Below are positions 1 to 13,153 of a DNA stretch of 64,000 nucleotides, piece after piece. The stretch covers positions 434,001 through 498,000 of the forward strand of contig NZ_CP101809.1 in the NCBI RefSeq assembly GCF_024498275.1, given 5' to 3'. Below the pieces are notes generated by a model that did no database searches, was not told the origin of the DNA, and worked only from the letters and a program-made list of their open reading frames with translations. Positions within the stretch are counted from its first letter, which is position 1; each line of letters begins with the position of its first letter. The position numbers and the translations under genes are program-made. The stretch is from Mycoplasmoides fastidiosum. GTDB lineage: Bacteria > Bacillota_I > Bacilli_A > Mycoplasmatales > Mycoplasmoidaceae.

Positions 1-2
1 AA

Positions 3-3000
3 CAAACCGCAATTGAAAAAGATCAGCATGCATTAACTAATGTGAATGCCCAATGAATTACAGAAATCATTAAAAACCAAGTCGATGGTACGGTTCAGTT
101 TAAAGTTGAAATTCCTGACTACACTTTTGCCAATGGGATCAGTTTTAACTATCCAACTAAATTGAAATCGGCTGTTTATAAGTGAACCGGTTTACCAAAA
201 ACTAACACCACAGTAATTGGCAGAAATATTGCAGATGATAACGGACAACAAACGTTTGTGGAAACTACATTTGCGAATGATGCCAATCGGTTAAGCAAGT
301 TCAAAGAAATCATTGCCAAACCAGCCAGTGCGATTACGGCCCAAGACATTTTTGCTTTAAAAGCGGTAACAACTGATGTGTCAACATGAACCACAGTTAC
401 TGCAAGCAATGCAAGTGATTATTTCACTTTGTTTCCGAATGATGCGAATGGAACTTTATTATGACAAGTGAAAATTCCGGGGGATTTAACTAATGGCATT
501 CCTGAACAACGGATCACCGTGTTATGAGAACACTTGTTTAACCAAACAACCACTGTCACTTGAAAAACCCAAGCGCAATTAAATAACTTCTTGTTAGGCA
601 AAACGCCTGAAGATATTAAAGCTGCATTTAAAACTAATCCCCAAACTTTTTTAGATGTGCTTAACAAACCAAATAACAACCAATTAACTACAGCTGATTT
701 AGAAATTGAAGATAATAATTTCATTACCAATACCAATAATGGTCAAATTCGGTTCACGAATATTCGGTTAAAAAACCATTTTTTAAACGGGATTAAATAC
801 AATAATGGTCAGCCAGAAAACCAAGCTGCTGGGACTACACCAACTTATTTAACGATTCCAATTTCGCCTAACTACCAAGGTCAACGTCCGGTTTCTGTAT
901 TAACTTGAAAATCCGAAACTGAAGTCATTAAAAACATTAAAGATTATTTACAAAAAAACAATTTAGTTCAAGTTGATCCGAATAATGCACAAGCCACAAC
1001 AATTGAAGAAGTTTTAAACCAAATGAATGTTTATGATTTGAAACAAGCAATTGTTAATAACAATCTAAACTTAACTGATATGAACTTGTTCACTCTACAA
1101 AACATTAATAAAAACAATTTTGCTTTAAAAACTAATTTGAATGAAAGTTTAGTCGCTAACAACACAACCGGGCAACTGACTTTTAAAAATTTACAGTTTA
1201 AAAATTGACAAGAAGCCAATAGTTTTGCAACACTAACCCATGATGTCCCAGAACATAGTGTGCAAGCTAGTCCGGTTGTTAACAGTTTTATTTGATCTAA
1301 ATCCATCAGTTCGGCTTTAGCCAACAAATCAGTGTTAGAAGTCGAACAAATTTTCCGCTCTCCAACCCAAGCTCCAGCTTACATTGATGCATTAAATGTT
1401 GGTAAAAAAACTTTTAACGCGAACAATGTGAGTGAAAATCATTATCGAATTGATCCAACCAAAATTCAAGTTGATTTAGTTGCGGGAACGATTACGTTTG
1501 CAGCTAATGCAATAACTATGACTAATTATGTTGCAACTGCAGGTCAAGACCCAGTGGATCATGTGGTTACAGAAGTAAAAACTTATAGTTTACCCAACAA
1601 ATATTTAACCAATTTCCAAGTAAATGCGAACATCACTTCTGCATCTGGGTTTAAAGATGATTATGCGAAATTTTATTTTGGTTACAGCTATAGTGCGGCT
1701 GGAATTACACAAGCACAAAAACAAGTTGTTGATGATGCGGTGGCAGGGTTAAAAACCCCGAACTTAGTCCACCAAACCACCCAAGTGGGTTCGAACTTAA
1801 TCCGGAGATGACTGGTCAATAATAATGCGGCCCGCATTAATCCAACTGATTTAGAGCGCATTAATCAATTGAAACAATTATCAGCAAATGACTTTGTCAA
1901 AAAAACTGATTTTAGTGGCTATTTTTATTTACCAAATTATTTAGCATTTGTTAATTCAGCTGTGCCCACTGGAATTAACCGTACTTATTTTATTGCTGAA
2001 CGAATTGAAGCATCAACTTTAGATTCTTCCATTTTAATTATTCGCAAACCCCACATTGTGAACTACTTAGCAAATGGCTCAACTGAATTACATCCAGTTA
2101 ATGATTTCATTTATGTCAACTTCTTACGCAATGGTACAACTGTCACTTTTCATAAGTATGCCAACCAAACTGTTCCTGAGCAATTAAGCCAAGGTGAATT
2201 TAGTGCCAACTTACTAGGATCATTATGGCATGATGTTGACGCAGCCACTATGAAAGCCGATCTAGAATTTTTAACTGCCAATCGCAAAAATTTATCGGTC
2301 CGGGCATCACACCGTTGACGTTCGATTCAGCAAGCCTGAATTAGTACTTTCACCGCCAACAATGTGCCATATGGCGGATCATACGACACCACAATTGCTT
2401 ATCCAGCTGAGATTGAAATTTCCAATGGAGAACGAACTTTAAAAGTTAATAAACTAATTTTTGCGCTATATGCCAACACCACGGATGAAAACAGTCCGGT
2501 AGTTCCTGATTATGAAATTGAAGTGGCCGAAATTTGGTATTTAAACACCGGAGCCAACACCGAATTTATTCGTAACCCCTTAACCGATTATGAAGACATT
2601 TTAAACCAACCCCCAAGTTTATTATTAACCCGGTTGGGTTTACAATTGGGAATTCAAGCTGATCCAAATTTCAGTTTCCAGCAATTTTTAAACGAAAAAG
2701 TGTATCACTTACGTAATGCAACTAATTCGGTTTTAACTAATGGCACTGATTCAACTAATGTCATTGGTCCGGTTGGCCAAATTGGGAACATTAGTTTAAC
2801 TGGGAATGAATTGCGTTTAAGTCAAATTCAAATTCTTACCCCATGAGCTGAAGGAAAAATTGGACCCACTTTAGTTGTTCCCGATATTGTTTTATCTTTC
2901 GCAGTGAGCTCAACCGAATTATTACCCAATAACAACACTGTCATTATTGCATGATTACAAAACCGGTTTGGGACTAAATTATCAGTATCGGAATTATTAT

Positions 3001-3719
3001 TTGATTTTCAAACAGCACTGCAGAATCAGTCATTTACTGAAACAGAATTTAATGCAATGTTACAAATGGGCAATGGCCTTTTATTTTTAAATTCAGTTTT
3101 TGCTGATCCTTTAACTCGGGCAATTTTAAGTCCAGGAGCTAAATTGACTGACTCAGTTTCAATTGATCATATTAGTGGTAAAATTATTTTGAAAAACCTA
3201 CAAATTCTGCATGGATACCTTGATAATGTTCCCCAGAACGATCGAGTTATTAAGGTGCCTGAAATTACTTTGGTTGTTAATACAGCTTTCACTACTGCAT
3301 TTGAACCTAATTTTGAAACACTAAAACAAGATGCGGCTTTAAATGAACTAAGTCCATCCGAAATTACAACCATTTTAAATCAAAATCAATCCCGATTACA
3401 ATCACTAGTCCGGTTTGCTGATGATTACAAACAAATTGAACAACCCGAAGTAAGTGTTAGTGCCAATGATTTGTTAGGTAAATTGTATATTCAAGTGCGT
3501 TTCCAAAATTATTACAAAGACGGAATTAATCTTGGGGCTAAAACCTTTAATTACACTTTATCCAATTTCAAAAACCAATTACCTTTGGTTTTAGCCCCGG
3601 TTTTTGGTGGATCAAGTGGTCTTAGTTTGCTGGGTTTAGTCTATTATTTCTGAAGACGGAAATATTTAGGGAGCAAGAAATTTTATATGGCCAACACGGC
3701 TGTGAAAGTAAAGAAATAA
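3..3719 (+). CDS. Type A giant surface protein A1 (3' part only)
   Basis: C-terminal 1238 codons of a type A protein; the gene begins before the window. The frame is continuous only with TGA as Trp. The sequence matches the last 56% of A3, A5, A8 and A10 almost block for block. It contains the repeated module seen across the family (G-x-I/L-x-F/L-x-N-I/L ... N-G, for example GQIRFTNIRLKNHFLNG near 750 and SGKIILKNLQILHGY near 3175). It ends in a hydrophobic segment (LPLVLAPVFGG ... LLGLVYYFW) followed by RRK and a tail of about 20 basic residues, the pattern of a single C-terminal membrane anchor with a cytoplasmic tail. A strong terminator follows 32 bases after the stop. The role is not known; a surface location is inferred from the architecture. 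Confidence 0.9.
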
Positions 3720-3751
3720 GCTAAGCCCAGCAATTGAAAAAATTAGTAATC

Positions 3752-3785
3752 AAAAAAACCACAAGCTTTTAGCTTGTGGTTTTTT
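3752..3785 (+). terminator. Intrinsic terminator after A1
   Basis: A-run, then ACCACAAGCT / AGCTTGTGGT stem with a 3-nt loop, then a T-run. Nearly the same hairpin follows A3, A5 and B6, so it belongs to the duplicated unit. Confidence 0.9.
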
Positions 3786-3868
3786 CTTGGATCGGCCAAC
3801 TGCATATCACAAGATTGGTTATATCATCTGGGAGTTGATGTATTGGCTTAGCAATTAGCAAATAATTT

Positions 3869-3911
3869 TAATACCATAGTGGTATTAAGGTTATGTTAAA
3901 ATTGTATTAAT
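3869..3911 (+). promoter_or_regulatory. Palindromic operator and candidate promoter of unit B2-A3
   Basis: Perfect palindrome TAATACCA-tag-TGGTATTA (3869-3887), then exactly 17 bases, then TATTAAT (3905-3911). If TATTAAT is the -10 box, the right half-site occupies the -35 position. A second conserved block, TTGGTTATATCAT, lies upstream at 3815-3827. The remainder of the 340-base gap before B2 shows no gene. Confidence 0.5.
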
Positions 3912-3945
3912 TTCACACAGTGAAAAACTCATTATCAAAATCTTG

Positions 3946-4027
3946 TTGTAACTTTTTTTCTAAAGATCGATTGTGTAAAATCAGTTGATTGTTAGATCCT
4001 TCCTTTTTACTCTTTTTTCAGTTACAA
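3946..4027 (+). promoter_or_regulatory. Structured leader of B2
   Basis: TTGTAACT (3946-3953) and its reverse complement AGTTACAA (4020-4027) enclose an inner stem (TCTAA ... TTAGA with ATCGATT pairing to AGTTGAT through two G-U pairs) followed by a T-rich stretch. The second arm ends 32 nt before the B2 ATG. A start-Val-stop triplet (ATGGTATAG, 4034-4042) lies between. All six B genes carry the two arms. Confidence 0.6.
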
Positions 4028-4059
4028 GTTGTCATGGTATAGATTTAACGCTATTTTCA

Positions 4060-4556
4060 ATGACATCAGAATTCAAAAAGAATTTTTCTTTGCAAACTAG
4101 TCAAATCAAATGATACCAAGCAACTAAATGGTTAATTAGTTTTGGAATTTTGGCTTCAACCACCATTGGTTTCAGTGTTGCAATTTACTTGACCAAACAA
4201 GCGCATCATCAATATTTAGCTGATGCTAAATTTGATTCAACCCAAACCCGAGTTATTTCTATGGCTCAGTCTAATTTAGCAAATCCGTCGGGGGGGGGTT
4301 ATTTACCACTAATTTTGCTGCCAATAATGAAATTAATTTATTAAATAATAAATTAATTTGCTCTCCTAAAATTTTAAGCCCAAACCTTAATAAAGGTTTG
4401 GGCATTTGGCGTTTACTAAAAATAATAAATTTGCAATTTTTAAAACTCCAAAGCATTAATTGAAAAATTAGGGTTCTTCGATTTAACCGGTTGAATTTTA
4501 AGGTCCGGAATTATTATCAAAGATTCCAACATTTAACGTTGTTGATATATCACTAA
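4060..4556 (+). CDS. Short type B ORF B2, poly-G phase OFF
   Basis: ATG at 4060 follows the conserved leader at the same distance as in the other B genes; no Shine-Dalgarno is visible. The product starts with a basic segment and one membrane helix (about residues 25-46, WLISFGILASTTIGFSVAIYL) and reaches a run of nine G. As sequenced, the frame stops at 4344 after 94 residues. With one more G (or two fewer) it would run to 4556, giving 165 residues. That frame keeps a remnant of the B leucine-rich domain (SPNLNKGLGIWRLL, compare NPNLRWGLGIYDLL in long B genes). B11 has exactly the same length and stop position in its ON frame. No terminator separates it from A3. Function unknown. Confidence 0.65.
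4290..4298 (+). repeat. Poly-G tract, G9 (B2)
   Basis: Nine consecutive G in a low-GC gene. G9 reads into an early stop at 4344; G10 or G7 opens the 165-residue frame. A likely slipped-strand contingency locus. Confidence 0.85.
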
Positions 4557-4577
4557 ATAAGCTTAAAGGCAAACAGG

Positions 4578-4601
4578 GAGTAACCCAGTTGATTGGAACT
4601 C
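4578..4601 (+). promoter_or_regulatory. Conserved hairpin between B2 and A3
   Basis: GAGT-aa-cCCAGT-tg-ATTGG-a-ACTC folds into a short stem 75 bases upstream of A3. The same element with matched base changes lies between B11 and A10 (43764-43787). It could influence A3 translation or transcript stability; no T-run follows, so it is not an ordinary terminator. Confidence 0.4.
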
Positions 4602-4675
4602 GTCTAACCAAATTTCGTTACTTAAAATCAGGGATGAAGATTGGTTTTTTATTAGTTAACACTAAATAATTTTTT

Positions 4676-7600
4676 ATGAACCGCAAACGAAAATTACTGT
4701 TTCAAAATTTCCGACCAAATAATTGAATGATTTTCAGCCTAATCACCTTAACTAGTTTCAGTTTAAGTATCAGTCAAATGGCACAATTGAATTCTCAATT
4801 TAGCCGTGATCTTAAAACCCACAAAACTAACCAACAAGCAGCAACTGGTGCAACAACTGTTAATTATGTATCATGAAATGATACTAGTTCTAAACGAATT
4901 ATTGATGTCTTTCCACTATCCCGCTTGGCAACGCGGGTATTAGATGCATTAAAAGCAACCGAACAAGCTGGAAGCCTTTCTAAATATGATTTAGGGGTTA
5001 ATTCCCAAGTTGCTAAAACCGAATTACAGAAAGTTAAATCACTTGATTTAAGTGACCTAAATTTAACTGAAATTGATGCAATCTTAAATCCAGATATCAC
5101 TTGGAGTGCATTATGAAACATTAATTTATCCAATAATCATTTTGGCGACTATGAGATTAAATTTAACAAAAATAATATGCCCAAACTTTATAAAATTTTG
5201 GCATCCAATTCTCATTTGAACAAAATGATTAATGTCTCTTCATATGTCTTAGACCCCGAAGATACTAGTGCTGAAGGTTCAACAGACAGAACTAATGCTC
5301 AGGCACAATATACAAATCCAATCCGCGAAAATGTTCCCCGCTTTTTCGATGTTGCATCAAATAATATTCGCGAAATTCCCAAATACTTTTTAAAAATTAA
5401 TTTAGCCTATTTGAACATGAGTAACAATAAATTGGGTTCAGGGACTGAAACTGATCCAATGGGGATTTATGCAACGCCATGATATTCGTTAAGTTCATCG
5501 GCCAATAGTGCCAATTTATTAAGTATTCAAGATCATACTATTCGGGGTCCGTATGGGATCAATGTTTACAATTCTGGTGAGAAAAAAACAGGTAGTACAG
5601 ATTATCAATACACTGATGAACAAGTAGCACGCTGACGCCAATCCCCATGACCAATTCGGGGATTAACATTTGGAAACTATAATGATGTTCCAAACAAAAA
5701 TAGTAATGATCAATTAGATACAGGAATTACTGTTGGTTCAGGGACGACAGCAGATTCGGGATCTAAGAGACCATACTTTAGTTTTTCTAATAACAACCTT
5801 GTTGCACCAATGGTTTTTAGTAATGCTAATGTGACATTTGATTCTAACTCCTCCACTTCCCCCCAACAAAAAAGTGCTAACTTATACATTGGTTTAGATG
5901 ATTATAAAAAATCCGCATATAAAACAGCTCAAGATGCAATCGTTACAAAAGCAAAAGAAAAAAATGATGAATCCAATCCTAATGCGAATGCGGAATTATT
6001 AGTGCCTCAACCCGATTCCATTTTTCCTTTTATGGGACTAAATGGTTGAACAAGTAGAATTCGGACTGGTTATAATTTTGCCCGGCCGTTATTAAGTGTT
6101 TATTCATTTCGGTCATTTAATGGTTTTGGTTTATTAGAACAAAATCAAGATTCTCGGGGAGATAATGAAGAAGGAAATGATTGGGATAATACAGTACCGT
6201 CAACAACAACATCTGGAAGTGGCAGTACTGGAGCAGCTAATCAGGATCAGTATGCTGGTACAACTAGTTTAAGTGGGGGCGGTATTCAATGAGAAGTGCC
6301 CAAACTTTCTGATTTTGGAAAGCAAGAAAACAGTAGCTGAACAGGGCAATATAATTCAAATGAACGAGCATCTGGTGCACCAACTTTAGAAGATTTCATT
6401 AATGGAACTAATAATGGAAAAAAAGTTGGTTTTTGAGGAACAAAAGGATTAGTCGATATTCCGAGAAATAATATTACTGGTCGAATGAGTTTTACTGATG
6501 AAAATGATCAAACTTATTACAAACGTTATAAACCATTCCGCACTTATTTAGTAACTGCTAAATCATTTGCTAAATCCGAACGGGGTGTGGACTATACACC
6601 CGTTTTTGATGGCAATGTTTTTTATGATGCGCGGAACTATGAAAACTTTAATGCGCGTTTAAATTTTTCACCATCAGGACGGAGTGAAATTGGGTTAATG
6701 GCTAACTATGCGGAAAACCCAATTAATCTTTATAACAAAAGTGCACAAGGAAAAGTTGTTAGCCGAACAGTTAAAAATAGTATTAAGCACTTTGGAAGTA
6801 TTTTTGGCGATCTGCCAATCGTGAATTTAACAATTGGATCACCAGTAACTTGGGTCTCTAATATTGGTCGAGACAGTAGTTTTGGAGTGGCCAAAGATAC
6901 ACCAGTACCATACACTTCATCATTGGTAATGAATAATGGTTTATACAATTATTCTAGTTACTTTAATGTTGTTGATGAAATTAAAACCGAATTAGATAAA
7001 GACAGCAATTTTAGTACTCAAGTAGAATCAACAAGTTCTAGTGAGCTAAATTTATCCGAGTACCAAAATAAATTCCCCCAAAACGTGCGGGCCGATGATA
7101 TTTTAGATGGCAAAAATAAATTTTGGAAATCAACCAAAAAATTTGATGAAATTTATATTGAACGATTAAATCAAAATGATGTGCAATTAACTTATAATCC
7201 TGAAGCAGGGTCATTAACTTATAAATTCCGGGTTTATTCACCGGGTTATTCTCGTCAAGGTCGGTTATTTAAACCAAATGATGCTCAAGCAACCGCAGCA
7301 AATAATAGTACTCCTACCATTGATGTGACGGTTAATAAAACTGTAACTGGATTTGCTCAGGCTCAAATTCAAAAAGAAAATGAGCGTGGTGAATTTGAAG
7401 ATTTTACTTCAAATAATGTCAATAATGGTTTATTAGAATATACTGCTCCTAAAAGCATTAAAGCCAAAATTACTACAGTAGCCGATTACAGTAGTATTAA
7501 CGCCCAATTAATTGCCAAAGCTTTTAAAACCAATTATTTGGGCAACAAAATGACTACAGGAAAACAACAAACTGAAATTGAAACTAATCAACACCAATTA

Positions 7601-10600
7601 GCAGAAGTTAATTCGCAATGAATTACTGACATTATTAAAAACCAAGTCGATGGCACAATTCAATTTAAAGTCGAAATTCCCGATTATACTTTTGCCAATG
7701 GCACTAGTTTCAATTACCCAACTAAATTAAAAACAGCTGTTTATAAATGAACTGGTTTACCAAAAACTAACACCACGATAATCGGAAGAAATATTGCCGA
7801 TGATACTAGTTTACAAACCTTTGTAGAAAATACTTTTCAAAATGATCCAACTAAATTAGCATTATTTAAAGAAATTATTTCTAAACCAGCAAGTGCCATT
7901 ACCGCTCGCAATATTTTTGATTTAGGTGCGGTAACTACTGATGTCTCAACATGATCATCAGTTAATAAACAAAATGCAGATCAATATTTCACTTTGTTCC
8001 CCAATGATGCCAACGGAACTTTATTATGACAAGTAAAAATTCCTGGTGAAGTTGGTAATGGTATTCCCGAACAACGCATTACAGTATTGTGAGAACACTT
8101 ATTTAACCAAACTACAACTGTTACCTGAAAAACTCAAGAACAGTTAAATGCAGTTTTAATTGGCAAAACTCCCAACGAAATTCAAGCGCTGTTCAAAGCT
8201 AATCCAAAACAATTTTTAAATGTCTTAAATAAACCAAACAACAATGAATTAACAAGTGCAGACTTGGTAACTGATAATGAGAATTTCATTACCAACGTTA
8301 ATAATGGGCAAATTCGGTTCACCAATATCCGGTTAAAAAATCACTTTTTAAACGGAATTAAATATAATAATGGTCAACCTGACAATAAAACAGCTGTAGC
8401 AGGAATTCCACCAACTTATCTAACAATTCCAATTTCACCTAACTACCAAGGTCAACGTCCGGTTTCTGCTTTAAATTGAAAATCAAGTAGTGAAGTAATT
8501 AGCAATATTAAAAAATATTTACAAACAAATAATTTAGTTCAAGTTGATCCTAACAACGAAAAAGCCACAACCATTCAAGAAGTTTTAAACCAAATGAATG
8601 TCTATGATTTAAAACAAGCAATTGTCAATAATAATCTAAATTTAACCGACATGAACTTGTTTAGTCTACAAAACATTAATAAAAACAATTTTGCTTTAAA
8701 AACTAATTTGAATGAAAGTTTAGTTACTAACAACACAACCGGTAAACTGACTTTCAAAAATTTACAATTTAAAAATTGACAAAAAGCGAATAGTTTTGAC
8801 ACTGTGACTTATGATGTGCCTGAACACACAGTGGATGCTAGTCCAGTTGTTAACAGTTTTATTTGATCCAAATCAATTAGTTCAGCATTGGCTAACAAAT
8901 CAGTTCTGGAAGTCGAGCAAATTTTTAGTTCACCAACTTCAGCACCCGCATACATTGATGCATTAAATGTTGGTAAAAAAACTTTCAATGCAAATAATGT
9001 GAGTGCAAACCATTATCGTATTGATCCAACTAAAGTGAAAGTGGATTTAGTTGCGGGAACAATTACGTTTGAAGCCAATGCCATCACCATGACCAATTAT
9101 GTTTCCCAAGCTGGTCAAGCTCCAGTTGACTATGTGGTACCAGATGCAAAAACTTACAGTTTACCCAATAAATATTTAACCAATTTCCAAGTTAATGCTA
9201 ATATCACTTCTGCGGCTGGATTTAAAGATGATTATGCCAAATTCTATTTTGGCTACAGTTACACTGCAGCCGGAATTACTCCTGTACAAAAACAAGTTGT
9301 TGATGATGCGATTACAGCGTTAAAAACGCCAAACTTAGTGCACCAAACCACCCAAGTTGGTTCGAATTTAATCCGGAGATGATTGGTTAATAATAATGCA
9401 GCCCGCATTAATCCAACTGATTTAGTCCGAATTAATGAATTAAAAAAATCATCAAGTAATGATTTTGTTCAAAAAACCGATTTCAGTGGTTATTTCTATT
9501 TACCAAACTATTTAGCGTTTGTTAACTCAGCTGTATCCAGTGGGGTTAATCGCACTTATTTCATTGCTGAACGAATTGAAGCATCCACTTTAGATTCTTC
9601 GATTTTGATTATTCGTAAACCCCACATTGTGAACTATTTAGCCAATGGGGGCACAGAGCTACATCCGGTTAATGATTTCATTTATGTGAATTTTTTACGG
9701 AACGGGACAACCGTAACCTTTAAAAAGTATGCCAACCAGATTGTGCCTGAACAATTACGTCAAGGCGAATTTAGCGCTAATTTATTAGCGCCATTATGAC
9801 ATGATGTTGATGCAGCGACCATGAAAGCCGATTTAGAATTTTTAACTGCCAATCGGAAAAATTTATCGGTGCGCGCCTCCCACCGCTGACGTTCGATTCA
9901 GCAAGCCTGAATTAGTACTTTCACCGCGAACAATGTGCCATATGGCGGATCATATGACACCACAATTGCTTATCCGACTGAGATTGAAATTTCTAACGGG
10001 GAACGGACTTTAAAAGTCAATAAACTAATTTTTGCTTTATATGCCAACACCACTGACGATAACAGTCCGGTTGTCCCAGACTATGAAATTGAAGTCGCAG
10101 AAATTTGGTATCTAAATACCGGAGCAAATACCGAATTTATTCGGAATCCGTTAACTGATTACGAAGACATTTTAAACCAACCCCCAAGTTTATTATTGAC
10201 TCGGTTAGGTTTACAATTGGGAACTCAAGCTGATCCAAATTTCACCTTCCAACAATTTTTAAACGAAAAAGTTTATCACTTACGCAATGCAACTAATTCG
10301 GTTTTAACTAATGGTTCAGATACTAATAACATCATTGGTCCAGTGGGCCAAATTGGCAACATTAGTTTAAGTGGTAACGAATTACGTTTAAGCCAAATTC
10401 GTATTTTAACCCCATGAGCTGAAGGGAAAATTGGACCCACCTTAATGGTGGCTGATATTGTTTTACCTTTCGCAGTTAGTTCAACCGAACTATTACCCAA
10501 TAACAACACCGTTATTATTGCTTGATTACAAAATCGATTTGGAGCTAAACCATCAGTTTCTGAATTATTATTTGACTTCCAAACAGCACTGCAGAATCAA

Positions 10601-11290
10601 TCATTTACCGAATCAGAATTTAATGAAATGCTAAAAAAGGGCAATGGGTTATTATTTTTAAATTCAGTTTTTGCTGATCCTTTAACTCAGGCAATTTTAA
10701 ACCCAGCAACCAAATTAAACGATTCAATATCAGTGGATCATATTAGTGGCACGATTGTTTTAAAAAACCTACAAATTCTGCACGGATACATTGATAATGT
10801 GCCACAAAATAATCAAGTGATTGAAGTGCCTGAAATCACTTTAGTTGTTAACACGACTTTTACTACTGAATTCAAAGCTAACTTTGAAGAGTTAAATCAA
10901 GATGCAGTTTTCAAGGAATTAAGTCCATCTGAAATTACAACCATTTTAAATCAGAATCAACCCCGGTTACAATCACTAGTGCAATTTGCAGATGATTATA
11001 AACAAATTGAACAACCCGAAGTAAGTGTTAGTGCTAATGATTTATTAGGCAAACTGTATATTCAAGTAAATTTTCAAAATTATTATGAAAACGGGATTAA
11101 TTTAGGTCAAAAAACCTTTCATTACACCTTGTCTAATTTTAAAAACCAATTACCTTTAGTTTTAGCTCCAGTCTTTGGTGGTTCAAGTGGCATTAGCTTG
11201 CTGGGTTTAGCCTATTATTTCTGAAGACGCAAATATTTAGGGAGCAAGAAATTTTATATGGCCAATACGGCTGCAAAAGTGAAGAAATAA
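4676..11290 (+). CDS. Type A giant LRR surface protein A3 (2204 aa)
   Basis: Complete 2204-residue frame with many TGA Trp codons. Residues 1-37 are basic then hydrophobic (WMIFSLITLTSFSLSI, 17-32), a signal or uncleaved anchor without a lipobox Cys. Leucine-rich repeats occupy about 121-155 (KSLDLSDLNLTEIDAIL, INLSNNHF) and 222-256 (ASNNIREIP, YLNMSNNKLG). A variable Ser/Thr/Gly linker lies near 505-540. Repeated modules follow near residues 1211, 1356, 1460, 1774, 2024 and 2122. A membrane helix (2159-2183) and basic tail (RRK ... KVKK) close the protein. The start is ATG after AATAATTTTTT, with no Shine-Dalgarno. It lies downstream of short B2 without a terminator, so it is probably co-transcribed. 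A role in adhesion or as a variable antigen is inferred only. Confidence 0.9.
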
Positions 11291-11322
11291 ACTAAGCCCA
11301 GCACTTGAAAAAATTAGTAATC

Positions 11323-11356
11323 AAAAAACCACAAGCTAAAAGCTTGTGGTTTTTTT
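11323..11356 (+). terminator. Intrinsic terminator after A3
   Basis: AAAAAACCACAAGCT / AGCTTGTGGTTTTTT stem with a 3-nt AAA loop and T-run, starting 33 bases after the A3 stop. Confidence 0.9.
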
Positions 11357-11444
11357 CTTGCATCGGATAATTGTATATTACAAGATTGGTTATATCATGC
11401 AGGAGAGAAGGTGTTGTCTTATTTTAATATCTGTTCAATGCTTT

Positions 11445-11487
11445 TAATACCATAGTGATATTAACGTTATGTTAAAATGATATTAAT
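11445..11487 (+). promoter_or_regulatory. Palindromic operator and candidate promoter of unit B4-A5
   Basis: TAATACCA-tag-TGATATTA (11445-11463, one mismatch) followed 17 bases later by TATTAAT (11481-11487). TTGGTTATATCAT is at 11386-11398. Same layout as the B2, B6 and B7 units. No gene lies in the 343-base gap. Confidence 0.5.
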
Positions 11488-11519
11488 TTCATACAATGAA
11501 AATTTTATTTTAAAAAACG

Positions 11520-11601
11520 TTGTAACTCTGTGATCTAAAAATCGACTGTGCAAAGCTAGTTGATTCGTTAGATTTTTATTTTTAATTTCTTTCAGTTACA
11601 A
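11520..11601 (+). promoter_or_regulatory. Structured leader of B4
   Basis: TTGTAACT (11520-11527) and AGTTACAA (11594-11601) enclose a compound stem: ATCTAA (11533) with TTAGAT (11568), and AATCGACT (11540) with AGTTGATT (11558). A T-rich stretch follows the stem. The ATG is 32 nt beyond the second arm. Confidence 0.6.
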
Positions 11602-11633
11602 GTTGTCATGGTATAGACTTAGTGCTATTTGCA

Positions 11634-13085
11634 ATGACATCAAAATTTGAAACCAATTTCACATCCCAAACTAATGATAACAAATGGGATCTATCTACTA
11701 AATGGTTAATTAATTTTGGAAATTTAGTATCTATTAATGTTGGCTTCAACACTTTAAGTTACTTGACCAAACAAATCGATCTGCAACACTTAGTTGATTC
11801 AGTGCAAATGATCATTGACCACAGCACTCAATCCAGTCACCCAACTCCGCCGGGGGGGGGTATAACTCCTACTAGTTGCAATAATGAAACAAATTTAAAC
11901 ACGTTTTTAGGTCGTGATTTAGATGACCTTAAAAACATCATTATTAAAACCAACACCAAAATAATTCCATTTCCAGGTAATTTAGCCAAAACTGGAATCT
12001 GAGCAGTAACAACAGCTGTGAGTTTGAACAAAAATAATCAAACCAGCACTGCAAATGCTTATAACGATCTGGATTTAAAATATGTTCAGTATAACAAGCA
12101 AACTAAAATTTATACTGATGTTAGATTTGCTTTGTTTCCAAGCTTATTTGGCACTGATTCTAATAACTGACCAGTTTTACAAAATTCTGATAATGGGTTA
12201 ACTAAATTTTTCCCCAATTGTGCAATTCAAACGGCTGTGGTTAATCTTTTAGATGAACCAGCAGATGGGACTTTTTTTAAAACGAAATCATTTATCACAT
12301 TTGATAAAACCAGCACTACTCTGGACTTATCCAATCATGCTTTAAACTCAATTGCCAAAATTTTTAACCCAAACCTCCGCTGAGGTTTGGGTCTTTATGA
12401 TTTATTAGGTACAGCTAATGCTTCTGCTGAAATTACTACGGATTCGAATCACGAAATTCGCTATCAGGGTTTAAGTACGATTGATGTTAAAGACAATATT
12501 ATCACTCATTTCCCCAACTTCAAATACAAAAATTTTCCGTCTTTAAAAAACATTTGGACCAGTGGAAATGCGATTCAAGTAATTGGTGATTTTAATACTC
12601 TCAATAATAATGGTTTATTACCTTCAAGTGAGTCTTTGACTAATGTTCCTGATGATGCAACCAGTGCTATTACCACTGATGCAAGCGGAACATTAACGAA
12701 CACTAATAATTTCACAAGTTATCTATATCAGAAACAATTTGATGATGCAATTTTAAAAGCTTCATCAGATGCTTACAAATCATATAATTTTCAAGTGCCT
12801 TACACCTTAACTTACACCTTACCCCAAAATCATTCGATTCTGAATGCTTGGGAGAAACAAGATGTTCGAACTGGTAGTGGCCAAAAAATTCAAGTTTCTT
12901 TAGTTGATCAAAATGAGGATGATGTTTCTTCTGAAAATTTTGCTGATATCGACCGGGTCAGTTTGTATGCTAATGTCAATGGCTTAAATGTTTTTAATTT
13001 CCATTTTCAAGATTTAACAAGTGATGACAACCTAACCAATAATATCTCAATTACGTCGGGAGGTCTTCGATGAATAGAACTTTAA
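11634..13085 (+). pseudogene. Decayed type B gene B4, N-terminal part (483 aa)
   Basis: Starts like the other B genes: one membrane helix, then the G-run, here G9 and in frame (PTPPGGGITPTS). It reads on through the B leucine-rich domain (LDLSNHALNSIAKIFNPNLR) to a stop at 13083. Compared with B6 and B9 it lacks large internal pieces: after FNTLNNN it jumps to the NVP.DATS region, and after TSYLY to QFDDAILKASSDAYKSYN. Near 13065 it slips into another frame, since the sequence after 13071 reads MNRTLINNGYDFWTQVLGQL only in the +1 frame. The expected C-terminal anchor is lost from this frame. It may serve as a sequence donor or as an upstream ORF for A5. Confidence 0.75.
11852..11860 (+). repeat. 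Poly-G tract, G9 (B4, in frame)
   Basis: Nine G. Because the bases after the run are TATAACT rather than TTATAACT, G9 is the open state here, whereas B6 needs G8. Confidence 0.85.
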
Positions 13086-13153
13086 TCAACAATGGGTATG
13101 ATTTTTGAACTCAAGTTTTAGGTCAATTGCTGTATTATAACGGATGCAAAAAT

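Noticed and set aside
4676-11290. Calling type A proteins P1/MgpB-type cytadhesins or lipoproteins
   Set aside because: There is no lipobox Cys and I see no recognisable adhesin motif. Only leucine-rich repeats, modules and end helices are supported.
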